Source: Nanobdellati archaeon
GTDB lineage: Archaea > B1Sed10-29 > WALL01 > WAMD01
NCBI GenBank assembly: GCA_015522495.1
Contig: WAMD01000010.1
Span: 1-30,020, forward strand
Direction of reading: 5' to 3'
DNA: 30,020 nt
The position numbers and the translations under genes are program-made. This document shows, one piece after another, positions 7,856 through 14,958 of the stretch. Position 1 is the first letter of the stretch. Every line of letters starts with the position of its first letter. The notes beneath the pieces were generated by a model. It ran no database searches. It was not told the origin of the DNA and saw only the letters and a list, made by a program, of their open reading frames with translations.

Positions 7856-8977
7856 TTAGCCTATGTAAGCCTCCCATGGTTTTTTCTCTGGTTTGTTGTA
7901 CATATCTCTTTTGTTAAGGATATCTTTGATGGTTTCCATTTCCCTAGTTAGGTCGCTTACATCTACACCACTACTTTCTAATACCCTTGACGCTATATTT
8001 ATCTGTGAAATCTTTGCATCCATGGCAGCTATAGTCCTGAGAGAATCTTTCATTAAGTCGCGGGTTTCAGACTTACCTTTTATTCCTTTCGCCTTCTTTT
8101 CGTTCTCTAGTAATCTGTTTGCATTTTCCCTAAGTTCAGACAACATGTTTTCAACTTCATTGACTGCATCTTCTTTTGGTTTTATCCCTACTCTCTTCGC
8201 GACAATTAAATGGTCAAGTACATCAGCAGTTACATTTTTTTCACTGGCTTTGAACGCTTGGATACTACCGTTTCCACCCGTTTTTTTCATATTCATTATA
8301 TCATTGACTATGCTATCCTCAAGTTTGCTCCTTTCTACAACTAGTTCATCTAGCGGTTTTTTCCAGTATTCATTTAACTTCTTTTTCTTCAACAGTTTTA
8401 GATATACGTCGATATTTGCTTCTATCTTTATGAAGAATTTTCCATGTTGCTTTGGTATGCTCCCCCCCATTTTATCTACCTTGGATAAATCCCCTAAAAC
8501 CTTTTCTCTAAGCTTGTCTAATCCAATTATGCGACCGTACGCCTTTGATAGTCTTCCCTTTCTTTTTACGGCAACACCATAGAGGATGTTTGTAAATTCA
8601 TCGATTGTTTTTTCTTCCTTGAGAATCCTTGGTATTATTGGCAGATCAGCCTCTAACTGCATTTGTCCATTTGGATCGATCACCATCTCACTTTCATGTT
8701 TTTTTATGTAATCTGTGATTATAGCGTTTCTCATAGTTTCCAGGTCAACTTGTTTCTTCATCAAATCCTCAATCCATCTGACTAGCTTACCAAACCTTAC
8801 CCTTTTCCCTTTCTTTTTTATGTACTCTTTAGTTAGAGACTCTCTTCTTATCTCGTTTGTTTCTTCTGCTATTTCCTTTGCAAGGCTACCAAGTAGCACA
8901 TGTCTAGGACTTAGCCTGGCGAGTTTATTCATTAACTTCTTGGCACTACCTGCGCGTGCTTTTTCCTTTGCTGGCAT
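7856..8977 (-). CDS. Unknown helical protein with basic N terminus (373 aa)
   Basis: I do not recognise this protein. It is highly charged, lysine-rich and mostly helical by eye, without cysteines, signal peptide or membrane segment. A basic N-terminal 30 residues and a lysine-rich block KKKGKRVRFGKL suggest binding to nucleic acid or acidic membrane lipid. The C-terminal third (about 270-360) is heptad-like and may be coiled coil. A faint resemblance of this part to ESCRT-III/CdvB helices is not good enough for a call. The ATG at 8977 is chosen because GGTGAT lies just upstream; an open frame extends to 9019, but that part contains the likely TATA box. The last codon is 44 bases from the M50 start. 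Confidence 0.75.
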   Translation of the reverse strand: MPAKEKARAGSAKKLMNKLARLSPRHVLLGSLAKEIAEETNEIRRESLTKEYIKKKGKRVRFGKLVRWIEDLMKKQVDLETMRNAIITDYIKKHESEMVIDPNGQMQLEADLPIIPRILKEEKTIDEFTNILYGVAVKRKGRLSKAYGRIIGLDKLREKVLGDLSKVDKMGGSIPKQHGKFFIKIEANIDVYLKLLKKKKLNEYWKKPLDELVVERSKLEDSIVNDIMNMKKTGGNGSIQAFKASEKNVTADVLDHLIVAKRVGIKPKEDAVNEVENMLSELRENANRLLENEKKAKGIKGKSETRDLMKDSLRTIAAMDAKISQINIASRVLESSGVDVSDLTREMETIKDILNKRDMYNKPEKKPWEAYIG

Positions 8978-8981
8978 CTTA

Positions 8982-9017
8982 TCACCAACAAAATTAATTT
9001 TGGCAGGGTTTTTATAC
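8982..9017 (-). promoter_or_regulatory. Promoter and RBS of the 373-residue protein
   Basis: On the - strand a TATAAA box (about 9012-9017) is followed about 25-35 bases later by TTGGTGAT and the ATG at 8977. The arrangement decides the start against the longer open frame that begins at 9019. Confidence 0.5.
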
Positions 9018-9079
9018 ATTCATTAGGAGTAACCTTTCATTAGTTATAACAATATGACTATCTAATTCTCAGCTAATAC

Positions 9080-9928
9080 CTATGCTAGTATCATCATCGC
9101 TCCAACCATCATTATGATACCACCAATGAACCTTTGCTTTATCTCTATTTTCTCTTTAAGTATGAAAAAGCTCAGTAGGATAGTTATGAGTATAGACAAC
9201 TGTAAGAGTGGAAATACTAGGCTAACATCAGCTAGTTTGAAAGCCGTTATCTGCATGTAGTACATGGATGCATAGCAAAAGGCGGATGCCAGAACGAGCT
9301 TCCAGTTTTTACCTACGAATTTCATTACATTGTTTATGTTCCTGTTCTCTGGGAGCAATCCATAGATAAGACCAGGAACGAAATACATGGTAAATCCGTA
9401 AAATACAGGATTAACACCAACCCCCATGCTAAACTTTTCGACTATTGCAATTATTGCAATTATGAAAGCTGTTAGTACAGTAAGCTGTGGTCCATGTTCC
9501 TTGAGTCTCTTGAACGCTCCTAACTTCCAAGTTATCACCATTGCGCCGATGAATATGAACACTGTTCCCCAGAACTTTGTAATTGTTACCCTTTCGCCTA
9601 GTATTAACCATGATAATATGAGCAAGAACAAAACCCTTAGAGAGCCAAGCGGAGCGCCTAAACTAGCTTCAGTATGCCTAACTGCATAGAATCCAGTGAA
9701 CCCACCTATTGCATAAAGTACTATACCTGCGATTACTCCAATCCACTGCAAATTGCCTGTGGGCATGGAGAAACCAATGAAAATGGCAGCAGGTATGTAA
9801 AAAAGGGAACTGGTGATCCTCCATACGAACATGTATTCACGAACATTGCCCTCCTTCAGTATTATCCTGTTTATGATAATACCTAAAGAGTGGAGTATCA
9901 CAGCCCCTAGAACAAGGATTCCCCACAT
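9080..9928 (-). CDS. EamA/DMT-superfamily transporter
   Basis: The 282-residue protein has about ten hydrophobic segments in two similar halves, typical in length and layout for EamA (drug/metabolite transporter) permeases. Conserved marks are the short loop GAPLGSLRVLFLLILSW in the first half and ADVSLVFPLLQLSIL in the second, each followed by a GERV or KEKI-type turn (LGERVTITKFWGT; LKEKIEIKQRFIG). The substrate cannot be told from sequence. No ribosome binding site precedes ATG 9928; a palindromic TATA-like box about 22 bases upstream suggests a leaderless transcript divergent from the pilin genes. Confidence 0.88.
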   Translation of the reverse strand: MWGILVLGAVILHSLGIIINRIILKEGNVREYMFVWRITSSLFYIPAAIFIGFSMPTGNLQWIGVIAGIVLYAIGGFTGFYAVRHTEASLGAPLGSLRVLFLLILSWLILGERVTITKFWGTVFIFIGAMVITWKLGAFKRLKEHGPQLTVLTAFIIAIIAIVEKFSMGVGVNPVFYGFTMYFVPGLIYGLLPENRNINNVMKFVGKNWKLVLASAFCYASMYYMQITAFKLADVSLVFPLLQLSILITILLSFFILKEKIEIKQRFIGGIIMMVGAMMILA

Positions 9929-9946
9929 AAGTCTATTACGAAAAAG

Positions 9947-9954
9947 ATTTAAAT
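9947..9954. promoter_or_regulatory. Palindromic TATA-like box between the EamA and pilin genes
   Basis: ATTTAAAT is a perfect palindrome. Its centre is about 22 bases before the EamA ATG (- strand) and about 37 bases before the first prepilin ATG (+ strand). It is the only convincing box in the gap, so it may serve both directions. Confidence 0.45.
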
Positions 9955-9987
9955 AACCTTTATTCCCAAGTTATGTGGGGGAGAGGA

Positions 9988-10164
9988 ATGGATGATAAAG
10001 GACAAATATCTGCTGAGTTTTTAGTTTTGTTTGCTGCTGTTTTAGCGCTTGCAACCCTTGTTGTAACCCACTTGTACTCTACTGGGAAATCTTTTACTAA
10101 GTCTAGTGCTGAATCTACAGATAAAGCAATGAAAGTTGTTAAAAAATTAAATGGAGGCAAATAG
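9988..10164 (+). CDS. Small prepilin with class III signal peptide (58 aa)
   Basis: The N terminus MDDKGQISAEFLVLFA matches the archaeal class III signal peptide (DUF361 type): a short charged leader, Gly5 as the likely cleavage point, then Gln-Ile-Ser-Ala-Glu with Glu at mature position 5 and a hydrophobic helix to about residue 30. The rest is a short Ser/Lys-rich helix without a globular head. Such pilins are cut by an EppA-like peptidase and assembled by type IV pilus machinery in the membrane. The start at 9988 follows GGGGGAGAGG; an in-frame ATG at 9973 would place residues in front of the leader. The next gene is a close paralogue 13 bases away. Confidence 0.85.
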   Translation: MDDKGQISAEFLVLFAAVLALATLVVTHLYSTGKSFTKSSAESTDKAMKVVKKLNGGK

Positions 10165-10177
10165 GAGGGAGAGGGAA

Positions 10178-10348
10178 ATGGATGATAAAGGTCAAGTATC
10201 CGCGGAGATGTTGGTTTTAATGGCAGCTGTCCTGGCTGTGGCTTGGTTGGTTCTTTCCAGCCTAACCAGCACTGCAAAGTCAACAACGCATTCTATCAAC
10301 AAGACGTCTAAAAAGATACTAAACAAGGTTGAGGAGATAACCGGATGA
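10178..10348 (+). CDS. Small prepilin with class III signal peptide (56 aa)
   Basis: MDDKGQVSAEMLVLMAAVL is nearly the same N terminus as the preceding protein, and the charged C-terminal helix has the same design (Ser/Thr then Lys-rich), so the two are tandem duplicates. Cleavage is expected after Gly5, giving Glu5 in the mature chain. The upstream sequence GGAGGGAGAGGGAA is a strong ribosome binding site and also resembles that of the first gene, so the duplicated unit includes it. An in-frame ATG at 10151 is less likely. The stop overlaps the start of the next gene as ATGA. Confidence 0.85.
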   Translation: MDDKGQVSAEMLVLMAAVLAVAWLVLSSLTSTAKSTTHSINKTSKKILNKVEEITG

Positions 10349-10740
10349 AAGGCCAGTCTAGCCTAGAGTACCTAGCCGTGCTTGCTGCTGTTCTGGCATT
10401 CCTAGCGGTCTGGGCAGGAACAGCAGCAAGCACTGGAAATCTAGTTTTTTCTAGTTTGAACTCGATGGATGTTAGGACGTCTGCTAAGCAGTTAGTTAGT
10501 GAGATAGATTCCACTTGTCTTATGGCACCAGGCTCTAGTGTGACATCTGAATTTGTTTTTCCTACTAGAACAAACATAAAATACCTGAATAATAGCATAC
10601 TCTTTTTCTGGGGGAATAATACATATGCCTCCAAAACAAGGTGTAGTGTGAGTTTACCTACCAGTATGTATGGCACTGTCCGTGTTCGAATGGTGAGGTA
10701 TAAGTTTGGGGTTGTGCTCTATGAAATAAATCAAACTTAA
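10345..10740 (+). CDS. Pilin-like protein with class III signal peptide (131 aa)
   Basis: MKGQSSLEYLAVLAAVLAF is a minimal class III signal peptide: cleavage after Gly3 gives Gln-Ser-Ser-Leu-Glu with Glu5. After the hydrophobic helix comes a small head of about 100 residues with two cysteines (CLMAP near 54 and TRCSVS near 99) that could pair, and Asn-x-Ser/Thr sites such as NNSI and NNTY. It is larger than the two tandem pilins before it and could be the tip or major subunit. It is joined to the previous gene by ATGA and its stop overlaps the stop of the convergent gene by 4 bases. Confidence 0.85.
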   Translation: MKGQSSLEYLAVLAAVLAFLAVWAGTAASTGNLVFSSLNSMDVRTSAKQLVSEIDSTCLMAPGSSVTSEFVFPTRTNIKYLNNSILFFWGNNTYASKTRCSVSLPTSMYGTVRVRMVRYKFGVVLYEINQT

Positions 10741-11117
10741 TACCCAAAATAAAAATAGACGTCCTCAATTGCTTGTCCAGAGAAATCAGATCTCTTCAAG
10801 ACTATAATATCCTTAGGAGAGTCCCATTTTATCACAATCTCTTTGTTATTCTTTACAATTTTCATCTGAAGGTCTGGATTTGTCAGCTCCAGCACCTGCC
10901 TTGTTGCGATGGGGTCAAGATTAAGGTCTAACACTAGTTCTGAAATATCACTCCCTTGTTTGTATATCACAGCTTTATCTAATGTCGCGTGATGTACAGG
11001 TCTAGCTATCAGAAGGATAAGCACCATCAATGATACTATTGCCTCTATACTAAACACTGCTCTTGAAGGTTTTAGTATTGTCCTAAACCCTGATAAATAC
11101 AATTTTTTTGTTTTCAT
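10737..11117 (-). CDS. Pilin-like membrane protein (126 aa)
   Basis: A basic leader of about 20 residues ends in PSRA, followed by VFSIEAIVSLMVLILL. Cleavage after that Ala would put Glu at mature position 5, the hallmark of type IV pilins. The head of about 75 residues (SELVLDLNLDPIATRQVLEL and a strand-rich end) is not recognised. It is the last gene of a four-gene overlapping cluster; its start is 35 bases inside the upstream gene and no strong ribosome binding site is seen. It is probably a minor pilin, but this rests on the N terminus and context only. Confidence 0.7.
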   Translation of the reverse strand: MKTKKLYLSGFRTILKPSRAVFSIEAIVSLMVLILLIARPVHHATLDKAVIYKQGSDISELVLDLNLDPIATRQVLELTNPDLQMKIVKNNKEIVIKWDSPKDIIVLKRSDFSGQAIEDVYFYFGY

Positions 11118-11418
11118 CTATAACAACCCTGGTCATGGTTCCATTCCCACATATCTTGCAGTTTCCAAATTTTTCTTTTAGTTTTTTGCTAGATACTGTC
11201 TGCGGTTCTACAGATTTAATATCATCTGAGAAATATGCTAATCCAGTTATGTAGTTGTTTACCAACTCATCTGATTTTATTATTGACCTAGCTTGTTCCA
11301 TGGCTATCGACTGTGTCGAGGCTATGGTCGATGTATACACTAGGATATGCACCAGTGCTATGGCAGTCATAGCTATTGTTATTCCTGTCCACACTTGTAA
11401 GTCAATCATCTCTAGCAT
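11083..11418 (-). CDS. Small membrane-anchored protein of the pilin-like cluster (111 aa)
   Basis: The 111-residue protein has one N-terminal membrane segment (QVWTGITIAMTAIALVHIL) and a soluble C-terminal domain with a CKICGNG pair of cysteines that could bind metal. The start is ambiguous. ATG 11418 has an excellent GGAGGT six bases upstream. A TTG at 11448 would add ten residues that create a prepilin-like site, Gly-Gly then FSMLE with Glu5. I prefer 11418 because Asp and Gln at positions 9 and 11 after that site are poor for a pilin helix. It overlaps both neighbours, so translation is probably coupled. Confidence 0.7.
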   Translation of the reverse strand: MLEMIDLQVWTGITIAMTAIALVHILVYTSTIASTQSIAMEQARSIIKSDELVNNYITGLAYFSDDIKSVEPQTVSSKKLKEKFGNCKICGNGTMTRVVIDENKKIVFIRV

Positions 11419-11608
11419 ACTGAAACCTCCGATAACTTGAGTTGCCAATCCCCAGTGCCCAGTAATCTTTTTCTATTAACCTAGTTTCGTTCATTTTTGG
11501 TTGGTTTAATATAGTAGCTAGCGGGGATATTGCACTAACAATCACAAGTACAACAATCAATACTAGTGCAATCACTACTAGCGTTTCAATGCTCACCTGT
11601 GCCCTCAT
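11402..11608 (-). CDS. Small prepilin with class III signal peptide (68 aa)
   Basis: MRAQVSIETLVVIALVLIVV is a short class III-like signal: cleavage after Ala3 gives Gln-Val-Ser-Ile-Glu with Glu5. A very hydrophobic helix of about 25 residues and a short polar tail follow. The start overlaps the end of the preceding gene by 23 bases and its end overlaps the next gene by 17 bases. The residue before the cut is Ala rather than Gly, which is allowed in this class. It looks like one of the small subunits of the same structure. Confidence 0.8.
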   Translation of the reverse strand: MRAQVSIETLVVIALVLIVVLVIVSAISPLATILNQPKMNETRLIEKDYWALGIGNSSYRRFQYARDD

Positions 11609-12014
11609 ACCACACCCCCCTGTTTATTATAACTGTAGTTGGTCCTGTCATTGTTATTCCATAATTCGATATATTTCTTTTAGGCCTTAAAACAGCCTTT
11701 CCATTAACTATATCTACATTTATACTATCCTTAATACCAGTATGGGTATCCCCAGAGAATATAGTGAATCCTTCCTTGCTCCAATACACAATCCATTCTG
11801 AAATGTATACCTTACAGTCTCCATCGGATTTACAGTGAGATAACGCCTGTCGAAAAGTACGTATAACATCATTTTGCAGGTTTACTTTCATTTGATTATC
11901 AATGAACTTTGCTTCTAATGTTGATATTCCAGAGGCAACTTTGCTTTCTGTAGCTATAATTGGGACCATAACCAGAACTAGGACAATTACTATTACAAAG
12001 CTGAATCCTCTCAT
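11586..12014 (-). CDS. Pilin-like or N-terminally anchored exported protein (142 aa)
   Basis: The N terminus MRGFSFVIVIVLVLVMVP resembles a prepilin (Arg-Gly, then Phe) but has Ile instead of Glu at position 5 after the Gly. Without cleavage it would be a simple N-terminal anchor. The outer domain has a cysteine pair in SHCKSDGDCKVY and a strand-rich end. First gene of the four-gene - strand cluster, with GGGGAGAGGG before the ATG and a palindromic TATA-like box about 35 bases upstream. Lack of Glu5 is also known for a tip subunit of the bacterial type II secretion pseudopilus, so a tip role is conceivable but not shown. Confidence 0.75.
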   Translation of the reverse strand: MRGFSFVIVIVLVLVMVPIIATESKVASGISTLEAKFIDNQMKVNLQNDVIRTFRQALSHCKSDGDCKVYISEWIVYWSKEGFTIFSGDTHTGIKDSINVDIVNGKAVLRPKRNISNYGITMTGPTTVIINRGVWYEGTGEH

Positions 12015-12046
12015 TTCCCTCTCCCCGGTATTTTCTGGGCAAAAGC

Positions 12047-12054
12047 TTTATAAA
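12047..12054. promoter_or_regulatory. Palindromic TATA-like box between the pilin cluster and the coiled-coil gene
   Basis: TTTATAAA is a perfect palindrome in the 91-base divergent gap. It is about 36 bases from the pilin-like ATG at 12014 and about 55 bases from the ATG at 12106. No second equally good box is seen, so both transcripts may use it. Confidence 0.45.
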
Positions 12055-12105
12055 AAGATTATCTCAAAATAAACCTAGCTTTTGGTTGATTTTTGAGTGA
12101 TGGCA

Positions 12106-12876
12106 ATGACATCTGATTTGAAGAAGTCAAGGGAGAAAATGGCAGAGGTTACCTCTAGAATAAGAAGACTCAGGTCAAAGGTAAGGGAGCTCAAGCAGAA
12201 GAGAGATCTGGCTAATGAAAAGGTAAAAGAGCTAAAGGACAAGAGGGACAAGGCAAATGTCGAGCTAAAGAAGCTGAAAGACAAGCTAAAGGAAGTTGAC
12301 AAGGAGATATCAGAGAATAGATCAGAAGGTTTAAGCAAGACCCAGGTGAAAAGGAGGATTGACAGCTTGGATTGGAAGCTTCAAACCAGTGTCTTAAAGC
12401 CTAAGGAAGAAGAGAAGATAGTTAAGGAGATAGCAAAGTTAGAGGAAAAGCTAAAGGCGTTTGATACTATTGATAAATTATTCTCAGAAAGAAAGCGTCT
12501 AATAGCAGAGATCGAAAGAGTGAGGAAAGAAGCACAGGCATTCCATGAAGCAGTGATGCATTACGCAAAGGAAAGTGAGTTTAATCATTCAGAGATGATG
12601 AAGTTGATTGCCCAATTAGAAAAGTTGGAACCAGAGATAAAGGAAGCTAAGAAAGCACTTGAAGAAGCTAGAAAGAAGGCAGAGATAGTTAAATCAGAAG
12701 TGGAGAAGAGGAAAAAGGAAATTGCAAGGGAAACATCAGAAAAGATAGAGAGGACATATGAAAAGATGAAGAAGAAGGCAGAAGAATTATTATCAGAGCT
12801 AAAGAAAGGGAAGAAGCTCACAACAGAGGAGTTGATGATAATCCAAACATACCTTGATAGGGAGGAGTCTGCATGA
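12106..12876 (+). CDS. Coiled-coil protein of the COG1340 type
   Basis: The 256-residue protein is almost one continuous Lys/Glu-rich coiled coil, about residues 5-235. The central break SLDWKLQTSVLKPKEEEKI is the family mark of archaeal COG1340 proteins; a similar block occurs in eukaryotic Bfr1 and in plant proton-pump interactors, so a ribosome or mRNP-related role has been considered for relatives, but the function here is unknown. No membrane or catalytic motif is present. GAGTGAT overlaps the chain of in-frame GTG 12097, ATG 12100 and ATG 12106; spacing favours 12106. The next gene starts in the stop codon (ATGA). Confidence 0.85.
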   Translation: MTSDLKKSREKMAEVTSRIRRLRSKVRELKQKRDLANEKVKELKDKRDKANVELKKLKDKLKEVDKEISENRSEGLSKTQVKRRIDSLDWKLQTSVLKPKEEEKIVKEIAKLEEKLKAFDTIDKLFSERKRLIAEIERVRKEAQAFHEAVMHYAKESEFNHSEMMKLIAQLEKLEPEIKEAKKALEEARKKAEIVKSEVEKRKKEIARETSEKIERTYEKMKKKAEELLSELKKGKKLTTEELMIIQTYLDREESA

Positions 12877-13094
12877 AGAGTTACCTTACTTTATGGTTTT
12901 CTAGCGATGGTGCTAGTCCCGTAGAAGTGGTGGATGCCTTAAAAGAGATAGGTTTTAACCCGATATCTGGCAACTATGATATGGAGTACGTATGGGACAA
13001 AAAGCCAAGTGTTGATGACATACTTTACCTTGCTGATCTAATTAAGAAGAAACTAGGGGACAAAAAGGTGTTGTTTAAGATAGAAACTATATAA
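12873..13094 (+). CDS. Small conserved-type alpha/beta protein (73 aa)
   Basis: The 73-residue protein has the order strand-helix-strand-strand-helix-strand by eye (YLTLWFSS, PVEVVDALKEIG, YDMEYVW, SVDDILYLADLIKKKL, KVLFKIETI), which suggests a ferredoxin-like fold such as a stand-alone regulatory or dimerisation domain. I do not recognise a named family. It overlaps the coiled-coil gene as ATGA and has GGGAGGAG upstream, so both proteins are probably made together and may interact. Confidence 0.8.
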   Translation: MKSYLTLWFSSDGASPVEVVDALKEIGFNPISGNYDMEYVWDKKPSVDDILYLADLIKKKLGDKKVLFKIETI

Positions 13095-13143
13095 CTCAGA
13101 TAGGTTTTTTAATCAATATTCCATTATTAGTTTGGGGATTGAA

Positions 13144-13443
13144 ATGGAAGAGGATGATCTTGCTTATAGACTGGTTGAATTGTACGTCAAGGAGGTTTCA
13201 GCTACTCATGAAAAGAGGCAGATGGGCCTTGATACTATACTAAATGCTTATTTCTACGCTTTGTTGAGGATAACTAGAAAGAAGGAGGAAATGCTCGCAA
13301 TGAAACGGGCAGTTGAAGCAGGTAAAGCAACACCGGCATCAGTCCCAACACCAAAGGGTACAGCGGAAGCTCCAGAGGATGTTAAGGCAGAAAAAGAGTC
13401 AAAGATAGTTGGAGAAGGAGAAGACATTGAATTTGAATTTTAG
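13144..13443 (+). CDS. Small helical protein with acidic disordered tail (99 aa)
   Basis: About 55 residues of helix (DLAYRLVELYVKEVSATHEK onward, with ALLRITRKKEEMLAMKRA) are followed by a Pro/Ala/Lys/Glu-rich tail ending in EDIEFEF. No family is recognised. The ATG at 13144 follows GGGGATT; an in-frame TTG 12 bases upstream lies before that site and is unlikely. A T-rich TATA-like stretch near 13104-13114 could be its own promoter. It ends exactly next to the convergent DUF131 gene, with no bases between them. Confidence 0.75.
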   Translation: MEEDDLAYRLVELYVKEVSATHEKRQMGLDTILNAYFYALLRITRKKEEMLAMKRAVEAGKATPASVPTPKGTAEAPEDVKAEKESKIVGEGEDIEFEF

Positions 13444-13653
13444 TCACATCTTAGTTAAGAGGATTAAAATCAGTGTTATCAGGACTAGGCCAGATGCTAC
13501 CAGGATTAGAGATTTTGAGTTTCCAAATATCAAGGGGATTGGTCCGAGCATAACAACTCCACCATATTTTACACTCCCTTCTTGAAGGCCGGCAAGAGCC
13601 AATACAACCAACCCTATGATTATGAATCCAATGCCCACCAGTTCTATTCTCAC
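13444..13653 (-). CDS. DUF131-family small membrane protein (69 aa)
   Basis: Two hydrophobic segments (IGFIIIGLVVLALAG and LILVASGLVLITLILILL) flank the loop KYGGVVMLGPIPLIFGNS, which matches the conserved Gly-Gly-x-x-x-x-Gly-Pro-x-Pro-x-x-Phe-Gly pattern of the archaeal DUF131 family. The function of the family is unknown. The start is GTG, with AGGTGATT 5 bases ahead that overlaps the stop of the GTPase gene, so the two are probably one operon. Confidence 0.85.
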   Translation of the reverse strand: MRIELVGIGFIIIGLVVLALAGLQEGSVKYGGVVMLGPIPLIFGNSKSLILVASGLVLITLILILLTKM

Positions 13654-13661
13654 TCAATCAC

Positions 13662-14822
13662 CTATTTTTTGATAATCACTCTTATTATATCACCATTCTT
13701 TAGTACGTGGTCTTTACCTATTTTTCTCTTTGTTCTGGCGTCTATTGCTCCAATGAAGTTTTCCCCTATATCTGTGTGTATCTTGTAGGCCAGGTCCAGG
13801 GCAGTTGCACTTTCAGGGAGCAAGATAGCATCAGGTAGGACGTTCCCGTTTTTGTCAGTCCAATGGTTCTCATCTTCGACAGGAAAAACTACTTTCATCT
13901 TTAGTTTGCCAAAAACCATTTCTTCAATAGCCTTTTGTACTCCAGTGCTTCCGAATGGCTCAAGGACGTTTTTCCTTATATAATCTAATGCCTTTTTTCT
14001 CTTTTCATTTAATTCTGAGATAATCTTGAAACCACTGCCCCCTGGGACATACTCTATTAGCCCTGCCTCGCTGGCCCTCTTCAGGGCCAGCTCGGATTCA
14101 GCAGATACTGGGATTACATTCTTGCTCAGTATTTTATAGTTTTCTTTTGCTTCAGGCAGATCTATTTTATTCCCAGCGATGATAATTGGTTTGTTCCTTT
14201 TCCTAATTTCAGATGACAATGTTAATAATTCATCCTTACTTGAATCCGTGGATATGCTTAGTTCTTTTACTATCTCTTTTATCTCATCTCTGTTAACGTT
14301 TAAACCAGACACTTGTTGGTATATCAATTCATCCATCTTCATTCCAGTTTTCACTCTTCTCTGTATGCTATCCCAGCTCTTTGTTAAAATCTTTAGAATC
14401 CAGTAATCAATCTCTGCCTCCAGGAAGGATATATCTTCCTTTGGGTTATGACCAGTGGTAGGGTTCCCCTCAGCATCAGTTTTTCCAGACATATCTACCA
14501 CATGGATTAGCCCGTCTGCATCCATCAGGTTATCTAGGAACTGGTTTCCTAGCCCTTTCCCTTCATGGGCTCCAGGTACAAGGCCAGCCACGTCTAGGAG
14601 TTGCACAGGGACAAACCTAGTTCCGTTTACACATACCGAATTTTTTGGATTGCATTCTTTTCCGATCTCCTTATGGGGACAGGGCACCCTCACAAATGCT
14701 GTTCCCAGGTTTGGCTCTATGGTTGTAAATGGGTAGCTGGCTATCTGTGCATTGCCCATTGTAGCTGCATCAAAGAAGGTTGTTTTCCCAGATGAAGGTT
14801 TCCCAACCACTCCAATTTTCAT
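13662..14822 (-). CDS. ychF: YchF/OLA1-type GTP-binding protein with TGS domain
   Basis: The 386-residue Obg-superfamily protein has the P-loop GKPSSGKTT at residues 7-15, the switch region SYPFTTIEPNLG, the G3 block LLDVAGLVPGAHEGKGLG and the base-specificity motif NKID. A TGS domain ends the protein (LPESATALDLAYKIH and KNGDIIRV). A cysteine-bearing insert (VPCPHKEIGKEC) follows the switch, as in archaeal members of this family. YchF/OLA1 proteins bind ribosomes; many have a changed specificity motif and prefer ATP, whereas NKID here suggests GTP. The ATG at 14822 follows GGTGTGAT; GTG 14828 is in frame but overlaps that site. Confidence 0.93.
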   Translation of the reverse strand: MKIGVVGKPSSGKTTFFDAATMGNAQIASYPFTTIEPNLGTAFVRVPCPHKEIGKECNPKNSVCVNGTRFVPVQLLDVAGLVPGAHEGKGLGNQFLDNLMDADGLIHVVDMSGKTDAEGNPTTGHNPKEDISFLEAEIDYWILKILTKSWDSIQRRVKTGMKMDELIYQQVSGLNVNRDEIKEIVKELSISTDSSKDELLTLSSEIRKRNKPIIIAGNKIDLPEAKENYKILSKNVIPVSAESELALKRASEAGLIEYVPGGSGFKIISELNEKRKKALDYIRKNVLEPFGSTGVQKAIEEMVFGKLKMKVVFPVEDENHWTDKNGNVLPDAILLPESATALDLAYKIHTDIGENFIGAIDARTKRKIGKDHVLKNGDIIRVIIKK

Positions 14823-14958
14823 AATCACACCCTATCAGCCTTTATTGTATCTTGCTACATAAAACTTTAATATATGGTTTTTTAAAATTTTGAAAAATAT
14901 TAAATATTAGCTAAGCCTTAGATTAGACTTAGTATCTATTTGCATTTAGGTGGTTTTA

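Noticed and set aside
7893..8582. Open frame of 229 codons on + inside the 373-residue gene
   Set aside because: It is antisense of a lysine-rich protein, which yields hydrophobic Phe/Ser/Leu runs. No ribosome binding site, and the - strand gene has a full promoter.
8715..9026. Open frame of 103 codons on + at the 5' end of the same gene
   Set aside because: It is the antisense of the same lysine-rich coding region, covers its likely promoter, and has no start signal of its own.
10681..10700. TTCGAA-like sequence resembling a tRNA T-loop
   Set aside because: No acceptor or anticodon stems pair around it, and it is inside the pilin-like coding region.
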